Shown here: piece by piece, positions 1-7,643 of the stretch
Numbering within the stretch: the stretch's first letter is position 1
Layout of the letters: each line of letters opens with the position of its first letter
Source: MADRE3 sp963718195
GTDB taxonomy: Bacteria; Desulfobacterota; Desulfobulbia; Desulfobulbales; Desulfocapsaceae
Direction: 5' to 3'
NCBI GenBank assembly: GCA_963718195.1
Contig: CAVQYQ010000010.1
Span: 62,001 to 126,000 of the forward strand
Length of the DNA stretch: 64,000 nucleotides
Notes under the pieces: model-generated
The model's input: the letters and a program-made list of their open reading frames with translations, nothing else
The model's database searches: none
Told to the model about the DNA's origin: nothing
Translations under genes and position numbers: made by a program

Positions 1-121
1 AAAATGCGGAGAAGGCAACCAGCAGACAAAGAGGAATTTTGCCAATCTGGAGGTGGTAGTTGACCAGAGTCCCTAAGCTTATTTGGGAAAGAGTATCTGT
101 AGATTTAGTGACGTCTTTCAC
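1..121 (-). CDS. ctaB: Partial haem O synthase-like protein (CtaB), N-terminal 40 residues
   Basis: An open frame enters from the left edge on the minus strand. It begins at a GTG (121-119) whose last two bases are the first two of the TGA stop of the cytochrome oxidase subunit II gene, so translation is probably coupled. The visible protein is a polar N-terminus of about 25 residues, then IGKIPLCLLVAFSAF, the start of a membrane helix. The pattern of a basic/proline turn running straight into a hydrophobic helix matches the start of UbiA-family protohaem IX farnesyltransferases (KPR..LLV). Such genes commonly follow cta operons because they make the haem O/haem A precursor. Only 40 residues are visible, none of the DxxxD prenyl-binding motifs is in view, and the assignment rests mostly on context. 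Confidence 0.5.
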   Translation of the reverse strand, partial: MKDVTKSTDTLSQISLGTLVNYHLQIGKIPLCLLVAFSAF

Positions 122-711
122 TCCTCTGTTTCAAGCCAGGTTTTATATTCCTCCTCAGGAACAATTTTGAGCTTGGCGATCATATAGGCGTGATCAACAC
201 CACAGAACTCGGTGCAATAAATATCGTACTCACCGACTTTGTCAGCGTTGAACCAGGCGTAGGTTGTCATACCCGGGACTGCGTCAACCTTGATGCGATA
301 GGCTGGTATATAGAAGCTGTGCAACACATCCCAGGAGCCAATGTTGAGCCTTACCGCCTTACCGAGTGGAACGACAAGCTCATTCTCGGTCTCCTTATCA
401 TTCTCATAGACGAATATCCAGGAGTACATCTGACCGGCGACTTCAATTTCCATCGCATCTTCCGGAACATTTCTGAGGCCAATATACGACTGCCAGCCGA
501 CATAGAACATGGTAAGGGCAATGACGGTGGGAATGGCAGTCCAGATAACCTCAAGGTTAAGATTATCCCTGATATCTGCTGGAGTGGGGTTCTTGCTGCG
601 TCGATACTTGATGGCAAAAACTACCATTACCGCGGTAATACCAACAAGCAGGATGCCAGAGATACCTAAAATATACCAGAAAGCCAGATCTACGCCTTTT
701 ACAGGATCCAT
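118..711 (-). CDS. ctaC: Cytochrome c oxidase subunit II (CuA subunit)
   Basis: This is subunit II of an aa3-type haem-copper oxidase. It takes electrons from cytochrome c through the binuclear CuA centre on the outer face of the cytoplasmic membrane. Of 197 residues, two membrane helices lie at about 10-36 and 53-78, followed by a periplasmic cupredoxin domain. The full CuA ligand set is visible: His131 (DVLHSF), Cys166, Glu168, Cys170, His174 and Met177 in CTEFCGVDHAYM. It has no fused cytochrome c domain, so an external donor is needed. The ATG at 711 follows an AGAGGAG 13 bases upstream, and an in-frame stop just before it rules out a longer start. It is the last structural gene of the operon and overlaps the next gene by four bases. 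Confidence 0.95.
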   Translation of the reverse strand: MDPVKGVDLAFWYILGISGILLVGITAVMVVFAIKYRRSKNPTPADIRDNLNLEVIWTAIPTVIALTMFYVGWQSYIGLRNVPEDAMEIEVAGQMYSWIFVYENDKETENELVVPLGKAVRLNIGSWDVLHSFYIPAYRIKVDAVPGMTTYAWFNADKVGEYDIYCTEFCGVDHAYMIAKLKIVPEEEYKTWLETEE

Positions 712-736
712 ACCGCTTCACTCACTCCTCTAAAGT

Positions 737-1039
737 CTATCGGAAAGCTACGTCCCAGAAGGTAAAACTTATCATTAAGGCCACGACAAGTACCGTGCTG
801 ATAAAGGAAACCTTGATGACCATTCCCTCGTACTTGATATGCATAAAAAATAGCAACACCAGCGTCGCCTTGCATGATGCGACGAATAAGGCTATCGGCA
901 CGTTCAAAAACCCCCAGTCAACATATGAAACACCAACCGTTACACCCGTCAACAGGATCAGCGCCCCAAGTATCAGCCCGAGAAAACGGTAGCTCAGCTG
1001 ATGTTCACTTTCATGCTCGCTCACGATATTATTCTCCAT
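737..1039 (-). CDS. ctaF: Cytochrome c oxidase subunit IV (prokaryotic type)
   Basis: A 100-residue membrane protein with three predicted helices (about 17-38, 45-66 and 76-97). It matches the bacterial COX4 family in size, helix number and the motif KATLVLLFFMHIKYE near residue 58. Its role is accessory, probably stabilising the subunit I/III contact of the oxidase. It starts at ATG 1039, five bases after the subunit III stop, and lies 25 bases upstream of subunit II, inside one operon. The family is small and fast evolving, but the position between subunits III and II is usual for it. Confidence 0.88.
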   Translation of the reverse strand: MENNIVSEHESEHQLSYRFLGLILGALILLTGVTVGVSYVDWGFLNVPIALFVASCKATLVLLFFMHIKYEGMVIKVSFISTVLVVALMISFTFWDVAFR

Positions 1040-1044
1040 AAAAT

Positions 1045-1641
1045 CTAAAGAACCAGATAAAAAAGAGGAAAGACAAAAATCCAGATGAGATCAACCAGAT
1101 GCCAGTATAGTCCACTGTTCTCAAGCATCGCATATCGTTCCTGGTTCACCTTGTCTTTTATAACCAGAACAAGGCTGATGGCAAGCAGCACCATGCCGAT
1201 AATGACATGTACTCCGTGCAATCCCGTGATTGTGTAGTAGAGACCAAAAAAGATATTGAAGCCCGGTTCTCCATCCAACAGGGTTTCAGAATTGGGGTAC
1301 AGCCCGTGGTGAAACTTGGCACTCCATTCGAAATACTTATTTATCAGAAAAACAACGCCACAGGAAAAAGAAAAGATCAGCAATCCGATCGCCTGTGCTT
1401 TCTTCTTCCTCTGAACTGCGGTAATTGAAGCCGCCACCGTGAAACTGCTGATCAGCAGGACCAGGGTATTTGCCGTACCGAATAGTCGATTCAACTCTTT
1501 ACCACCGGCGGCAAAGCTCTCCGGGTGATTATAAAAATAAACGGCATACAGTACGAAGAGCCCGCCAAAAAGGATTAACTCAGAATAGAGGAATATCCAC
1601 ATTCCTATCTTGACGCCCGTTTTATCGATTGCTTTTTCCAT
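1045..1641 (-). CDS. ctaE: Cytochrome c oxidase subunit III
   Basis: Subunit III of the haem-copper oxidase. It is a non-catalytic membrane subunit that helps keep the proton pathway active. The protein has about 198 residues and five hydrophobic segments, shorter than the seven-helix form and typical of bacterial SoxC/CoxO-type subunits. The signature GLHGVHVIIGMVLLA and the C-terminal YWHLVDLIWIFVFPLFYL are classic for the family. I use the ATG at 1641 (protein begins MEKAIDK) because AAGGA lies 7 bases upstream; a GTG six bases earlier (1647) is also in frame. It sits 10 bases after the subunit I stop. Confidence 0.95.
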   Translation of the reverse strand: MEKAIDKTGVKIGMWIFLYSELILFGGLFVLYAVYFYNHPESFAAGGKELNRLFGTANTLVLLISSFTVAASITAVQRKKKAQAIGLLIFSFSCGVVFLINKYFEWSAKFHHGLYPNSETLLDGEPGFNIFFGLYYTITGLHGVHVIIGMVLLAISLVLVIKDKVNQERYAMLENSGLYWHLVDLIWIFVFPLFYLVL

Positions 1642-1651
1642 ACCCACGTCC

Positions 1652-3283
1652 TTATTGGCTGCTCTTGGCTGAACGTTTAATCACATCAGAGAAATCGTAA
1701 GGATAGTCCTTAACCTGTGGTTCTGAGATGAAGTTGTGCAGCGGCGGTGGAGAGGGAACCGACCATTCAAGTGTCGTTGCACCCCAGGGATCGTCAACAG
1801 CTGGTACTTTCTTTTTGAGACTGACCCACAGGTTGATAAACATCATCATGATCCCAAACACCATGAGATACCCACCAAATCCTGCCAGGAAATTACCCGT
1901 CTCAAACTGGGGCAGATAATCAAAATATCTTCTCGGCATACCCTGCATGCCCAGGATGAACATGGGCACATAGTGGAAGACAAAGCCTATGGTTGCAAGC
2001 ACTGTTCCGATATACGCCGGCCTGAAACTGTACATAACGCCGAACATTTTCGGCCACCAGAAATGAAGAGCAGCAAAAAAAGCGAAGCCGGTTCCCCCGA
2101 ACATGGTAAAATGAAAATGTGCCACGATAAACTGCGTGTCATGGACATGGATGTCGGTTCCGGCAGCTCCGATAACCAACCCTGTTAATCCCCCGACGGT
2201 AAAAAGATAGATAAATACAAGTGACAACAGGAGCGGCGGTGTCATCAGGATAGAACCTTTATACATGGTTGACAGCCAGGAAAACACCTTTACGGCACTG
2301 GGGATTGCAACCAGATAGGTCAGCAGGGAGAAAACAAATACCGACACATCGCTCATTCCGCTGGTATACATATGATGCGCCCATACCAGTGATCCGGCAA
2401 CGGCAATAGCCATGGAAGAAACAACGATGCCCTTATAACCGAAAATCGCTTTTCTTGAAAACACGGGAATGATTTCAGAGATGACCCCCATACCCGGCAG
2501 GATCATGATATAAACAGCCGGATGGGAGTACATCCAGAACAGGTGTTGGTAGAGCAGCGGGTCGCCGCCTTTATCAACATCAAAGAGTCCGATATTGAGG
2601 AATCGCTCCAGCACAACAAGGACAAGCGTTATGGAAATCACCGGGGTTGCCAGAATCTGCACCCAGGCAGTTGCATAAAGCGACCAGGTAAACAGTGGTA
2701 CCTGAAGCCAGCCCATTCCTTTTACCCGCATCCGGTGGACGGTGGTAACAAAATTGAGACCAGTGAGCATTGAAGACATGCCGAGAATAAATGCTGCGGT
2801 AACGGTCATGGAAACATTGCTTTCCGTCCCGACACTGAACGGGACATAGAAGGTCCAGCCGGTATCGGCAAACCCCTCTCCCCCGAACAAAGAAATAATG
2901 GCAAAGAGCCCACCAATCATGAAGAGATACCAAGAGAACAGGTTCAGGCGCGGGAAGAAAACATCATCTGCCCCGATCTGGATCGGCAGAAAAAAGTTAC
3001 CGAAAATTGCCGGTATCGCTGGTATCATAAACAGAAAAATCATGATCACGCCGTGCAGGGTAAAGGTCGAATTATACGTCTGCGCCGACATGATGGTCTC
3101 ACCTATCCCCATGAGCTCTGTCCGAAGGGCCAGACCGAGAAACAAGGCGAGCACCAACCAGAAAAAAACAGCCCAGAGATACATCAGTCCAAGGCGTTTA
3201 TGATCGTGCGTCAGCAACCAGGCCTTCATTCCTGTCAGCCCTGCCGGAGATGGGGTGTCATAAAAAGATTGTTGCGCTGTCAT
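1652..3283 (-). CDS. ctaD: Cytochrome c oxidase subunit I (A2-type haem-copper oxygen reductase)
   Basis: The catalytic subunit: it reduces O2 to water at the haem a3-CuB site and pumps protons. It has 543 residues and 12 or more helices. Visible ligands are His77 (haem a), His254, His303 and His304 (CuB), His389 (haem a3) and His391 (haem a). Tyr258, the residue cross-linked to a CuB histidine, is present in YSHPAVY. The D-channel Asp107, Asn96 and Asn114 and the K-channel Lys332 are present. The Glu of HPEVY is Ala256, but Tyr252-Ser253 form the YS motif of the A2 subtype. I prefer the ATG at 3283, which begins 13 bases after the sco stop; an in-frame GTG at 3328 would overlap sco and adds 15 residues unlike the family. 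Confidence 0.97.
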   Translation of the reverse strand: MTAQQSFYDTPSPAGLTGMKAWLLTHDHKRLGLMYLWAVFFWLVLALFLGLALRTELMGIGETIMSAQTYNSTFTLHGVIMIFLFMIPAIPAIFGNFFLPIQIGADDVFFPRLNLFSWYLFMIGGLFAIISLFGGEGFADTGWTFYVPFSVGTESNVSMTVTAAFILGMSSMLTGLNFVTTVHRMRVKGMGWLQVPLFTWSLYATAWVQILATPVISITLVLVVLERFLNIGLFDVDKGGDPLLYQHLFWMYSHPAVYIMILPGMGVISEIIPVFSRKAIFGYKGIVVSSMAIAVAGSLVWAHHMYTSGMSDVSVFVFSLLTYLVAIPSAVKVFSWLSTMYKGSILMTPPLLLSLVFIYLFTVGGLTGLVIGAAGTDIHVHDTQFIVAHFHFTMFGGTGFAFFAALHFWWPKMFGVMYSFRPAYIGTVLATIGFVFHYVPMFILGMQGMPRRYFDYLPQFETGNFLAGFGGYLMVFGIMMMFINLWVSLKKKVPAVDDPWGATTLEWSVPSPPPLHNFISEPQVKDYPYDFSDVIKRSAKSSQ

Positions 3284-3296
3284 GTCAATTATCCAT

Positions 3297-4124
3297 TCAG
3301 GGTTTTCCTTCTCCCACAGTTTCAGCACCTTTTCGCTTAAGAAATTTTACAAAAAAAAGTGCTGCGAGGGCGCCAAAAATAATCAATACCGCCACTTTGA
3401 CTCCCTGGAAAAGGGTTTTGTTCTTGTCGGGATCATAATTGAAACAAAAGTTCAGCAGCCGTTTGACTGAAAGTGCAGGGACACCGCTTTGAGCCTCCGC
3501 CAATGCCATCTCTACGTCGCCGGGAATAAAATTTCCATATACGTACTTGATGACCATGCCGTTTTCTGCCACGGTTACCAGGGTTGATGGGTGAACGAAC
3601 GTACCGTCATCAAGCGGCTTAAACTCATATCCGATCACCTCAAGCACTGCGGCGATGTTCTCTTTTGTACCGGTTATGAAATCCCATTGCTCTGCCGGAA
3701 AGCCATCATAGAGCAGACTCATATAGTTGCGTTTTGAGTCGCGGGCGTCCCGGGGAGTATCTTTTTCATTGAAACTCAAGGCGATTGCCCGATAGTCCTT
3801 TCCCGCAGTCATCTTCATCCGGTTCATGGCGGATGCAAGGTTTGCGAGGTTGGTGCTGCAGCTGTTCGGGCAGTAAAAGTAAATCGGCAGCAGGATCGTT
3901 GGCATGTCGATCAGGCCGCCAAGTGTCACCTCCTCGCCATTTTCATCAAGGAAGCTGAGATCGAGTGGCAGAAAAGCCCCGGTCTGCTCCTCGACCCAGA
4001 TTTTCCCATCACCTTCTTTACCGTCCGTTTGTGCCGTCTGCTGGGAGTAGAGATATCCAGGCAGTAAAAAACAGCACACCACCTGGAAAAAAAGCAGTTT
4101 TTTTCTGATATTCACGCGATGCAC
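3297..4124 (-). CDS. SCO1/SenC/PrrC-family copper chaperone
   Basis: A membrane-tethered thioredoxin-fold protein that delivers copper, or reducing equivalents, to the CuA site of subunit II. The 275 residues comprise an N-terminal signal or anchor helix (about 9-27), the SCO domain (about 48-215) and a C-terminal helix (about 245-264). The copper ligands are visible: Cys85 and Cys89 (CPNSC) and His178 (FVHPS). The extra C-terminal membrane helix is seen in many SCO proteins of anaerobes. The start is uncertain: GTG at 4124, or a second GTG at 4115 that is better spaced from GGAAG. It stands directly upstream of subunit I, which fits a role in assembling this oxidase. Confidence 0.92.
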   Translation of the reverse strand: MHRVNIRKKLLFFQVVCCFLLPGYLYSQQTAQTDGKEGDGKIWVEEQTGAFLPLDLSFLDENGEEVTLGGLIDMPTILLPIYFYCPNSCSTNLANLASAMNRMKMTAGKDYRAIALSFNEKDTPRDARDSKRNYMSLLYDGFPAEQWDFITGTKENIAAVLEVIGYEFKPLDDGTFVHPSTLVTVAENGMVIKYVYGNFIPGDVEMALAEAQSGVPALSVKRLLNFCFNYDPDKNKTLFQGVKVAVLIIFGALAALFFVKFLKRKGAETVGEGKP

Positions 4125-4138
4125 GCTTCCATCGATGA

Positions 4139-4678
4139 TTATTTCGAAGCTCCGGTTGCCAGGTTCACGGTCATTGTCTTTTTAAACTTATGCCGGGGCT
4201 TCATACTGTCGCGGTCAGGTCCATAGGCGAGAAGCAGAATGGTGTCACCATCAGCGGTCAGAGCGCCATCCATCTTGTCACTGGAATTCATCGGCAAGCT
4301 GAACTCTATTGTTGTAACACCACCTTCCTCAGTCCCTGCGACAAGGGTTACATCATCGCTGCCGCTGTTCTTGGTGTCCGCAGCATGAGCGGTTGCCTTG
4401 GTGCCAAAATGATCAGCTATTTCGGCCTTGCCGTCTTTCACATAACCGAGGATGAAGTTTGCATCCTTCATCTTACTGCTCGGGTTAAAACCAACACCGA
4501 CCCAACCTTTTGTCTTCGCTGACATTTTGGCATGCAATGTGTCGCCATCAACCTTCCAAGCAAAGGTCATATCTTTTGCTTTCACCTCATGGTCATAAGC
4601 GTTGGCAAGAGCTGTGATAGCTATAAAACAGGTGAACAGGGCAGTCAGTACAACAATCATTGTTTTTTTCATGAACAT
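4139..4678 (-). CDS. Secreted DOMON-domain protein, first gene of the oxidase operon
   Basis: A 179-residue exported protein with a clear signal peptide (about 1-26, ending ANA). One DOMON domain follows (about 30-155): a beta-sandwich that in other proteins binds haem b or sugars. Support comes from AKMSAKTKGWVGVGFNP, the Asn-Phe-Ile-Leu-Gly-Tyr strand and the ending GPDRDSMKPRH, all typical of the family. If it holds haem it could pass electrons in the periplasm; its substrate is unknown. TAAGGAGGTATC lies directly before ATG 4678, with a second ATG at 4672. It sits 14 bases upstream of sco and so probably shares its mRNA. A haem ligand pair cannot be assigned by eye. Confidence 0.8.
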   Translation of the reverse strand: MFMKKTMIVVLTALFTCFIAITALANAYDHEVKAKDMTFAWKVDGDTLHAKMSAKTKGWVGVGFNPSSKMKDANFILGYVKDGKAEIADHFGTKATAHAADTKNSGSDDVTLVAGTEEGGVTTIEFSLPMNSSDKMDGALTADGDTILLLAYGPDRDSMKPRHKFKKTMTVNLATGASK

Positions 4679-4804
4679 GATACCTCCTTATTTAAATTCG
4701 CTGGATATTGTCTGTATTCCTAGAAAGGTTCAGAGTATAGAGCATTTATCAACATTTCACTTGCTAAGAATAATACGCTTATCTTTAATTACAACAATGG
4801 TTTG

Positions 4805-4832
4805 TTGACAGTTACATAAAAATTGTTACTAT
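4805..4832 (+). promoter_or_regulatory. Distal sigma70-like promoter upstream of dfx
   Basis: TTGACA at 4805-4810 and TACTAT (4 of 6 to consensus) at 4827-4832, 16 bases apart. It would start transcription near 4839, inside the Fur-like palindrome at 4840-4858, leaving a leader of over 200 bases before dfx. Sequence match only. Confidence 0.35.
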
Positions 4833-4839
4833 GGTTGGC

Positions 4840-4858
4840 AGTAATAATAACCATTACT
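4840..4858. promoter_or_regulatory. Fur/PerR-like 19-bp palindrome
   Basis: AGTAATAATAACCATTACT matches the classical Fur box at 13 of 19 positions and is itself a palindrome (AGTAAT...ATTACT). A second, nested inverted repeat, ATGGTT (4831-4836) with AACCAT (4849-4854), overlaps it. It lies just downstream of the distal dfx promoter, where a repressor would block initiation. Iron- or peroxide-responsive control of a superoxide reductase and an oxidase operon would be sensible, but the regulator is not in the window. Confidence 0.4.
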
Positions 4859-4969
4859 ATCAAGGTCAAGCGTTTTAAATTTTTTAGCTGCGCAACATTA
4901 AATAAACTACTATACTCATCAACTCCATATAATTGCCAGAAATTCTCATTTATTTTTAAATGGTACTCG

Positions 4970-4999
4970 TTTACAAAAGCTACACTCTGTTAATATTAT
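4970..4999 (+). promoter_or_regulatory. Proximal sigma70-like promoter of dfx
   Basis: TTTACA (4970-4975, 5 of 6) and TATTAT (4994-4999, 5 of 6) are separated by 18 bases. The expected start near 5006 gives a leader of about 65 bases ending in a good ribosome-binding site (CAGGAGG) before ATG 5072. This is the better of the two candidate dfx promoters. Confidence 0.5.
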
Positions 5000-5006
5000 G
5001 TACATC

Positions 5007-5021
5007 ACTGTTTCTAACAGT
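5007..5021. promoter_or_regulatory. Perfect palindrome at the predicted dfx start site
   Basis: ACTGTTTCTAACAGT is a perfect inverted repeat, 6-base arms with a 3-base centre. It lies 7 bases after the -10 of the proximal promoter, so a dimeric regulator bound here would cover the transcription start. It does not look like the Fur-like site upstream. The regulator is unknown. Confidence 0.45.
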
Positions 5022-5071
5022 ATACTTGCGACAATACGTTCGCTTTCACATCAAAAACAGGAGGAAATATT

Positions 5072-5446
5072 ATGGCTGAAAGACTCGAGGTTTATAAGTG
5101 CAATATCTGTAATAACATCGTAGAGGTATTAACTGGTGGCGCAGGTGCCCTGGTTTGCTGTGGACAAGACATGGTCAACATGAAGGAAAACACGGTAGAC
5201 GCAGCGCAGGAAAAACACGTTCCGGTTGCCACCAAGGTTGATGGTGGCTGGGAAGTCGTTGTCGGCTCCGTTGCCCACCCGATGGAAGAAAAGCACCTGA
5301 TTGAATGGATAGAACTCAACGCAAATGGTACCAGCTATAAAGTCTTTTTAAAGGCTGGTGATGAACCAAAAGCGTTCTTTCCTGTCGACGCATCAGATGT
5401 TAGTGTCAGGGAGTTCTGCAACCTTCATGGTCTCTGGAAGGCCTGA
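5072..5446 (+). CDS. dfx: Desulfoferrodoxin (two-iron superoxide reductase)
   Basis: A cytoplasmic superoxide reductase: it converts superoxide to hydrogen peroxide without releasing oxygen, taking electrons from rubredoxin. The 124 residues form two domains. The desulforedoxin-like N-terminus (1-37) has Cys10, Cys13, Cys29 and Cys30 for an Fe(SCys)4 site. The neelaredoxin-like domain carries the catalytic iron ligands His49, His69, His75, Cys116 and His119, plus Glu47 and Lys48 of EKHVP. All ligands are intact. It is monocistronic: a good RBS (GGAGG, 9 bases before ATG) precedes it and a hairpin terminator follows. It is the strongest lineage clue in the window, since the two-iron class is typical of sulfate reducers and other anaerobes. 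Confidence 0.97.
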   Translation: MAERLEVYKCNICNNIVEVLTGGAGALVCCGQDMVNMKENTVDAAQEKHVPVATKVDGGWEVVVGSVAHPMEEKHLIEWIELNANGTSYKVFLKAGDEPKAFFPVDASDVSVREFCNLHGLWKA

Positions 5447-5466
5447 TCGTTAAGCATGTGTTTCAG

Positions 5467-5502
5467 AAGGCAGGTTATCCGCAAGGTTACCTGCCTTTTT
5501 TC
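5467..5502 (+). terminator. Rho-independent terminator of dfx
   Basis: An 11-bp stem with one mismatch (AAGGCAGGTTA against TTACCTGCCTT), a 9-base loop and a run of six T. It lies 20 bases after the dfx stop and separates dfx from the convergent glycosylase gene. Confidence 0.85.
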
Positions 5503-5572
5503 ACACTCGCCGCCCATCATGACCCTCTTTTTTTGTCTCTTTTTTTCACAAGCCGCCTGCCTGACGCTGTCA

Positions 5573-6094
5573 TTATAGATGATCCAGTATCAATCTCCAG
5601 CGCTGCACTTTCTCCCTGTAGCTCATTGAGGCCATCGCCGGACTGGTTGATGGCACCCTTAGACACTGTTTGGAACCAATCATCTGCACAGCAACTGGAA
5701 CAACCCGTTTGTTAAATTCCTGTTCTGCCTTTGCACCGTTGAAGACGATTGTCCGTATCAGTGGATGAATCTGAAAGAAATTTTCAAAATCATTGATCAC
5801 AATCGATGGTGACACTATTTTTGCATCGAGACTGCCTGCTCTCTTACAGCTGTAGAGCACATCCCAAAGAGCGATTCCTGCAGCCTGCAGTGCTGATATT
5901 CGTTTCTGGTAATCCAGCCCACGGTTAAACTGTATCAGCTCGGACATGATATCCCAGAACATATTCCTCGGGTGTGCATAATACTGGCTTTGGGAAAGTG
6001 ATGTGACTCCTGGATAAGAGCCAAGGATAAGAAGTCGCGCTGATGAATTGGACACGGGGGCAAAACAGTGGTCGCAAGCGTTCTGATCATTCAT
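5573..6094 (-). CDS. DNA-deoxyinosine glycosylase (uracil-DNA glycosylase superfamily, family 6)
   Basis: A base-excision repair enzyme of 173 residues, expected to remove hypoxanthine (deaminated adenine) from DNA. The uracil-glycosylase fold shows as GSYPG at about 27-31, the family-6 segment YYAHPRNMFWDI at about 39-50, and the C-terminal RVPSTSPA loop that corresponds to the LPSTSPAN-type motif. Alpha/beta alternation fits throughout. It is convergent with dfx and has no operon partner. A mismatch-specific or uracil activity cannot be excluded from sequence alone. Confidence 0.85.
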   Translation of the reverse strand: MNDQNACDHCFAPVSNSSARLLILGSYPGVTSLSQSQYYAHPRNMFWDIMSELIQFNRGLDYQKRISALQAAGIALWDVLYSCKRAGSLDAKIVSPSIVINDFENFFQIHPLIRTIVFNGAKAEQEFNKRVVPVAVQMIGSKQCLRVPSTSPAMASMSYREKVQRWRLILDHL

Positions 6095-6218
6095 GGGGAT
6101 TTGGTTGTTTTCAGTTCTCAGGTTATCTTTTCAGCATACGGAAAAAATGTAAAAAGCGCTTACTTTATAGAAAGAATCTAAGATTTTCTTTTTAACATAG
6201 CAAACAGGATGAGATGAC

Positions 6219-7601
6219 ATGGAAAAAGAATACCGAATGGAACGAGATTCCATGGGAGAAATCAGGGTCCCCGCAGAGGCATTGTATGGCGCTCAAACCC
6301 AGAGGGCGCTCGATAATTTCACCATTTCAAATGAACCGATGCCAGACAAATTCATCAGAGCCTTACTGGCGATCAAGCAGGCTGCAGCGACAACCAACGC
6401 GGAATTAGGTCTTTTGGATTCAGAGAAAGCCGAGATGATTGTGAAATGCATAAGAACTCTTCTCAAAAACGGCCTTGACGATCATTTCCCGGTTCCTGTT
6501 TTGCAGACAGGATCGGGTACAAGCACCAACATGAACGTTAATGAAGTCGTGAGTGCTCTGGCATCTCGCGGCGGTGTAGAAATATCAGCCAATGACCATG
6601 TAAACATGGGACAAAGTTCAAATGATGTTATTCCTTCCGCTCTCTGTGTTGCAACTGCGGCAGAGCTGAACAGCAAAACCATTGTTTCCCTTGAATCGCT
6701 CGCCCTACAGATTCGCCAGAGGGCCGCTGAGCTGCAAGGGGTGATAAAGACAGGAAGAACCCACCTGATGGATGCACTGCCCATGAGGCTGAGCAGCGAA
6801 CTGGAGAGCTGGGCTTGTCTCATCGATGACAGTATCGATCGGCTCAAGGACTCGCTTTACAGGTTGAGACAGCTGCCCATTGGCGGTACCGCTATCGGCA
6901 GCGGGGTAAACTGTCATCCGAATTTCAGTGATCGTGTAGTTGCTCTGCTGAGCCAGCATTATGATTTTCAATTCCAGCCAATGAACTCAAAGTATAAAGG
7001 AATCAGCAGTATCGACAACCCTCTTGAGGTCTCAGGACAGTTAAAGGCAGCAGCCTGTTGTTTGATGAAAATAGCCAACGACCTGCGCTGGATGAACTCC
7101 GGGCCCCTTGCCGGTTTTCATGAAATAAGTCTTCCTCCGTTACAGCCGGGATCGTCAATAATGCCGGACAAAATCAACCCGGTCATTCCCGAAGCCGTCT
7201 GCATGGCTGCAGCCCAGGTGATTGGTAACGACGCGACCATTACCATCGCGGCCCAGTCCGGAAACTTTCAGTTAAATACCATGCTACCGATAACTGCAGC
7301 ACGGCTGATTGACAGCGCACAACTCATCGGCGGCTCTGCCAGAATCCTCGGAGAAAAAGCGATCAAAGACATGCAGATCAATCGTAACAAGATGGCCTCG
7401 TCGCTTGACAGAAACCCAATCCTTGTCACGGCTCTAACTCCTCATATCGGATATCTGAACGCTGCTGCAATTGCTAAAAAAGCGCGGAAGCAAGGGAGGA
7501 CAATACTCGAGGTGGCTTCCGAGGAAACGAGTATATCCGAAGAAACCTTGAAAGATCTCCTTGATCCCGAAAAGCTTGCGGACGGATCTTTTAACAGGTA
7601 A
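6219..7601 (+). CDS. fumC: Class II fumarate hydratase
   Basis: Iron-independent fumarase: interconverts fumarate and L-malate in the TCA cycle or in succinate/propionate routes. The 460 residues match the family length. Conserved regions are TGSGTSTNMNVNEV (97-110), NDHVNMGQSSND (125-136), KTGRTHLMDALP (177-188, with catalytic-site His182) and the superfamily signature GSSIMPDKINP (311-321), which carries the catalytic serine. Aspartate ammonia-lyases share these motifs, but GRTHLMDA is the fumarase form (aspartases have GRTQLQDA). The N-terminus EKEYRMERDSMGEIRVP is typical of FumC. AGGAT stands 11 bases before the ATG. The gene is monocistronic. Confidence 0.87.
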   Translation: MEKEYRMERDSMGEIRVPAEALYGAQTQRALDNFTISNEPMPDKFIRALLAIKQAAATTNAELGLLDSEKAEMIVKCIRTLLKNGLDDHFPVPVLQTGSGTSTNMNVNEVVSALASRGGVEISANDHVNMGQSSNDVIPSALCVATAAELNSKTIVSLESLALQIRQRAAELQGVIKTGRTHLMDALPMRLSSELESWACLIDDSIDRLKDSLYRLRQLPIGGTAIGSGVNCHPNFSDRVVALLSQHYDFQFQPMNSKYKGISSIDNPLEVSGQLKAAACCLMKIANDLRWMNSGPLAGFHEISLPPLQPGSSIMPDKINPVIPEAVCMAAAQVIGNDATITIAAQSGNFQLNTMLPITAARLIDSAQLIGGSARILGEKAIKDMQINRNKMASSLDRNPILVTALTPHIGYLNAAAIAKKARKQGRTILEVASEETSISEETLKDLLDPEKLADGSFNR

Positions 7602-7643
7602 CCTGATCGCCATCAATTCTTTCAGCCATACCTGAAAATGGTA

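Larger units (their letters stand above)
4679..5071. other. Divergent regulatory region between the oxidase operon and dfx (393 bp)
   Basis: No convincing gene lies here. The region is AT-rich. It separates the leftward DOMON-sco-cta operon from the rightward dfx gene and holds at least two promoter-like pairs and three palindromes, listed separately. The leftward promoter could not be placed with confidence; a TATACT at 4739-4734 (minus strand) is a possible -10 but lacks a good -35. Confidence 0.6.

Noticed and set aside
3284..3328. Longer subunit I start (GTG 3328)
   Set aside because: It would overlap sco. The next ATG begins 13 bases after the sco stop and matches the family N-terminus.
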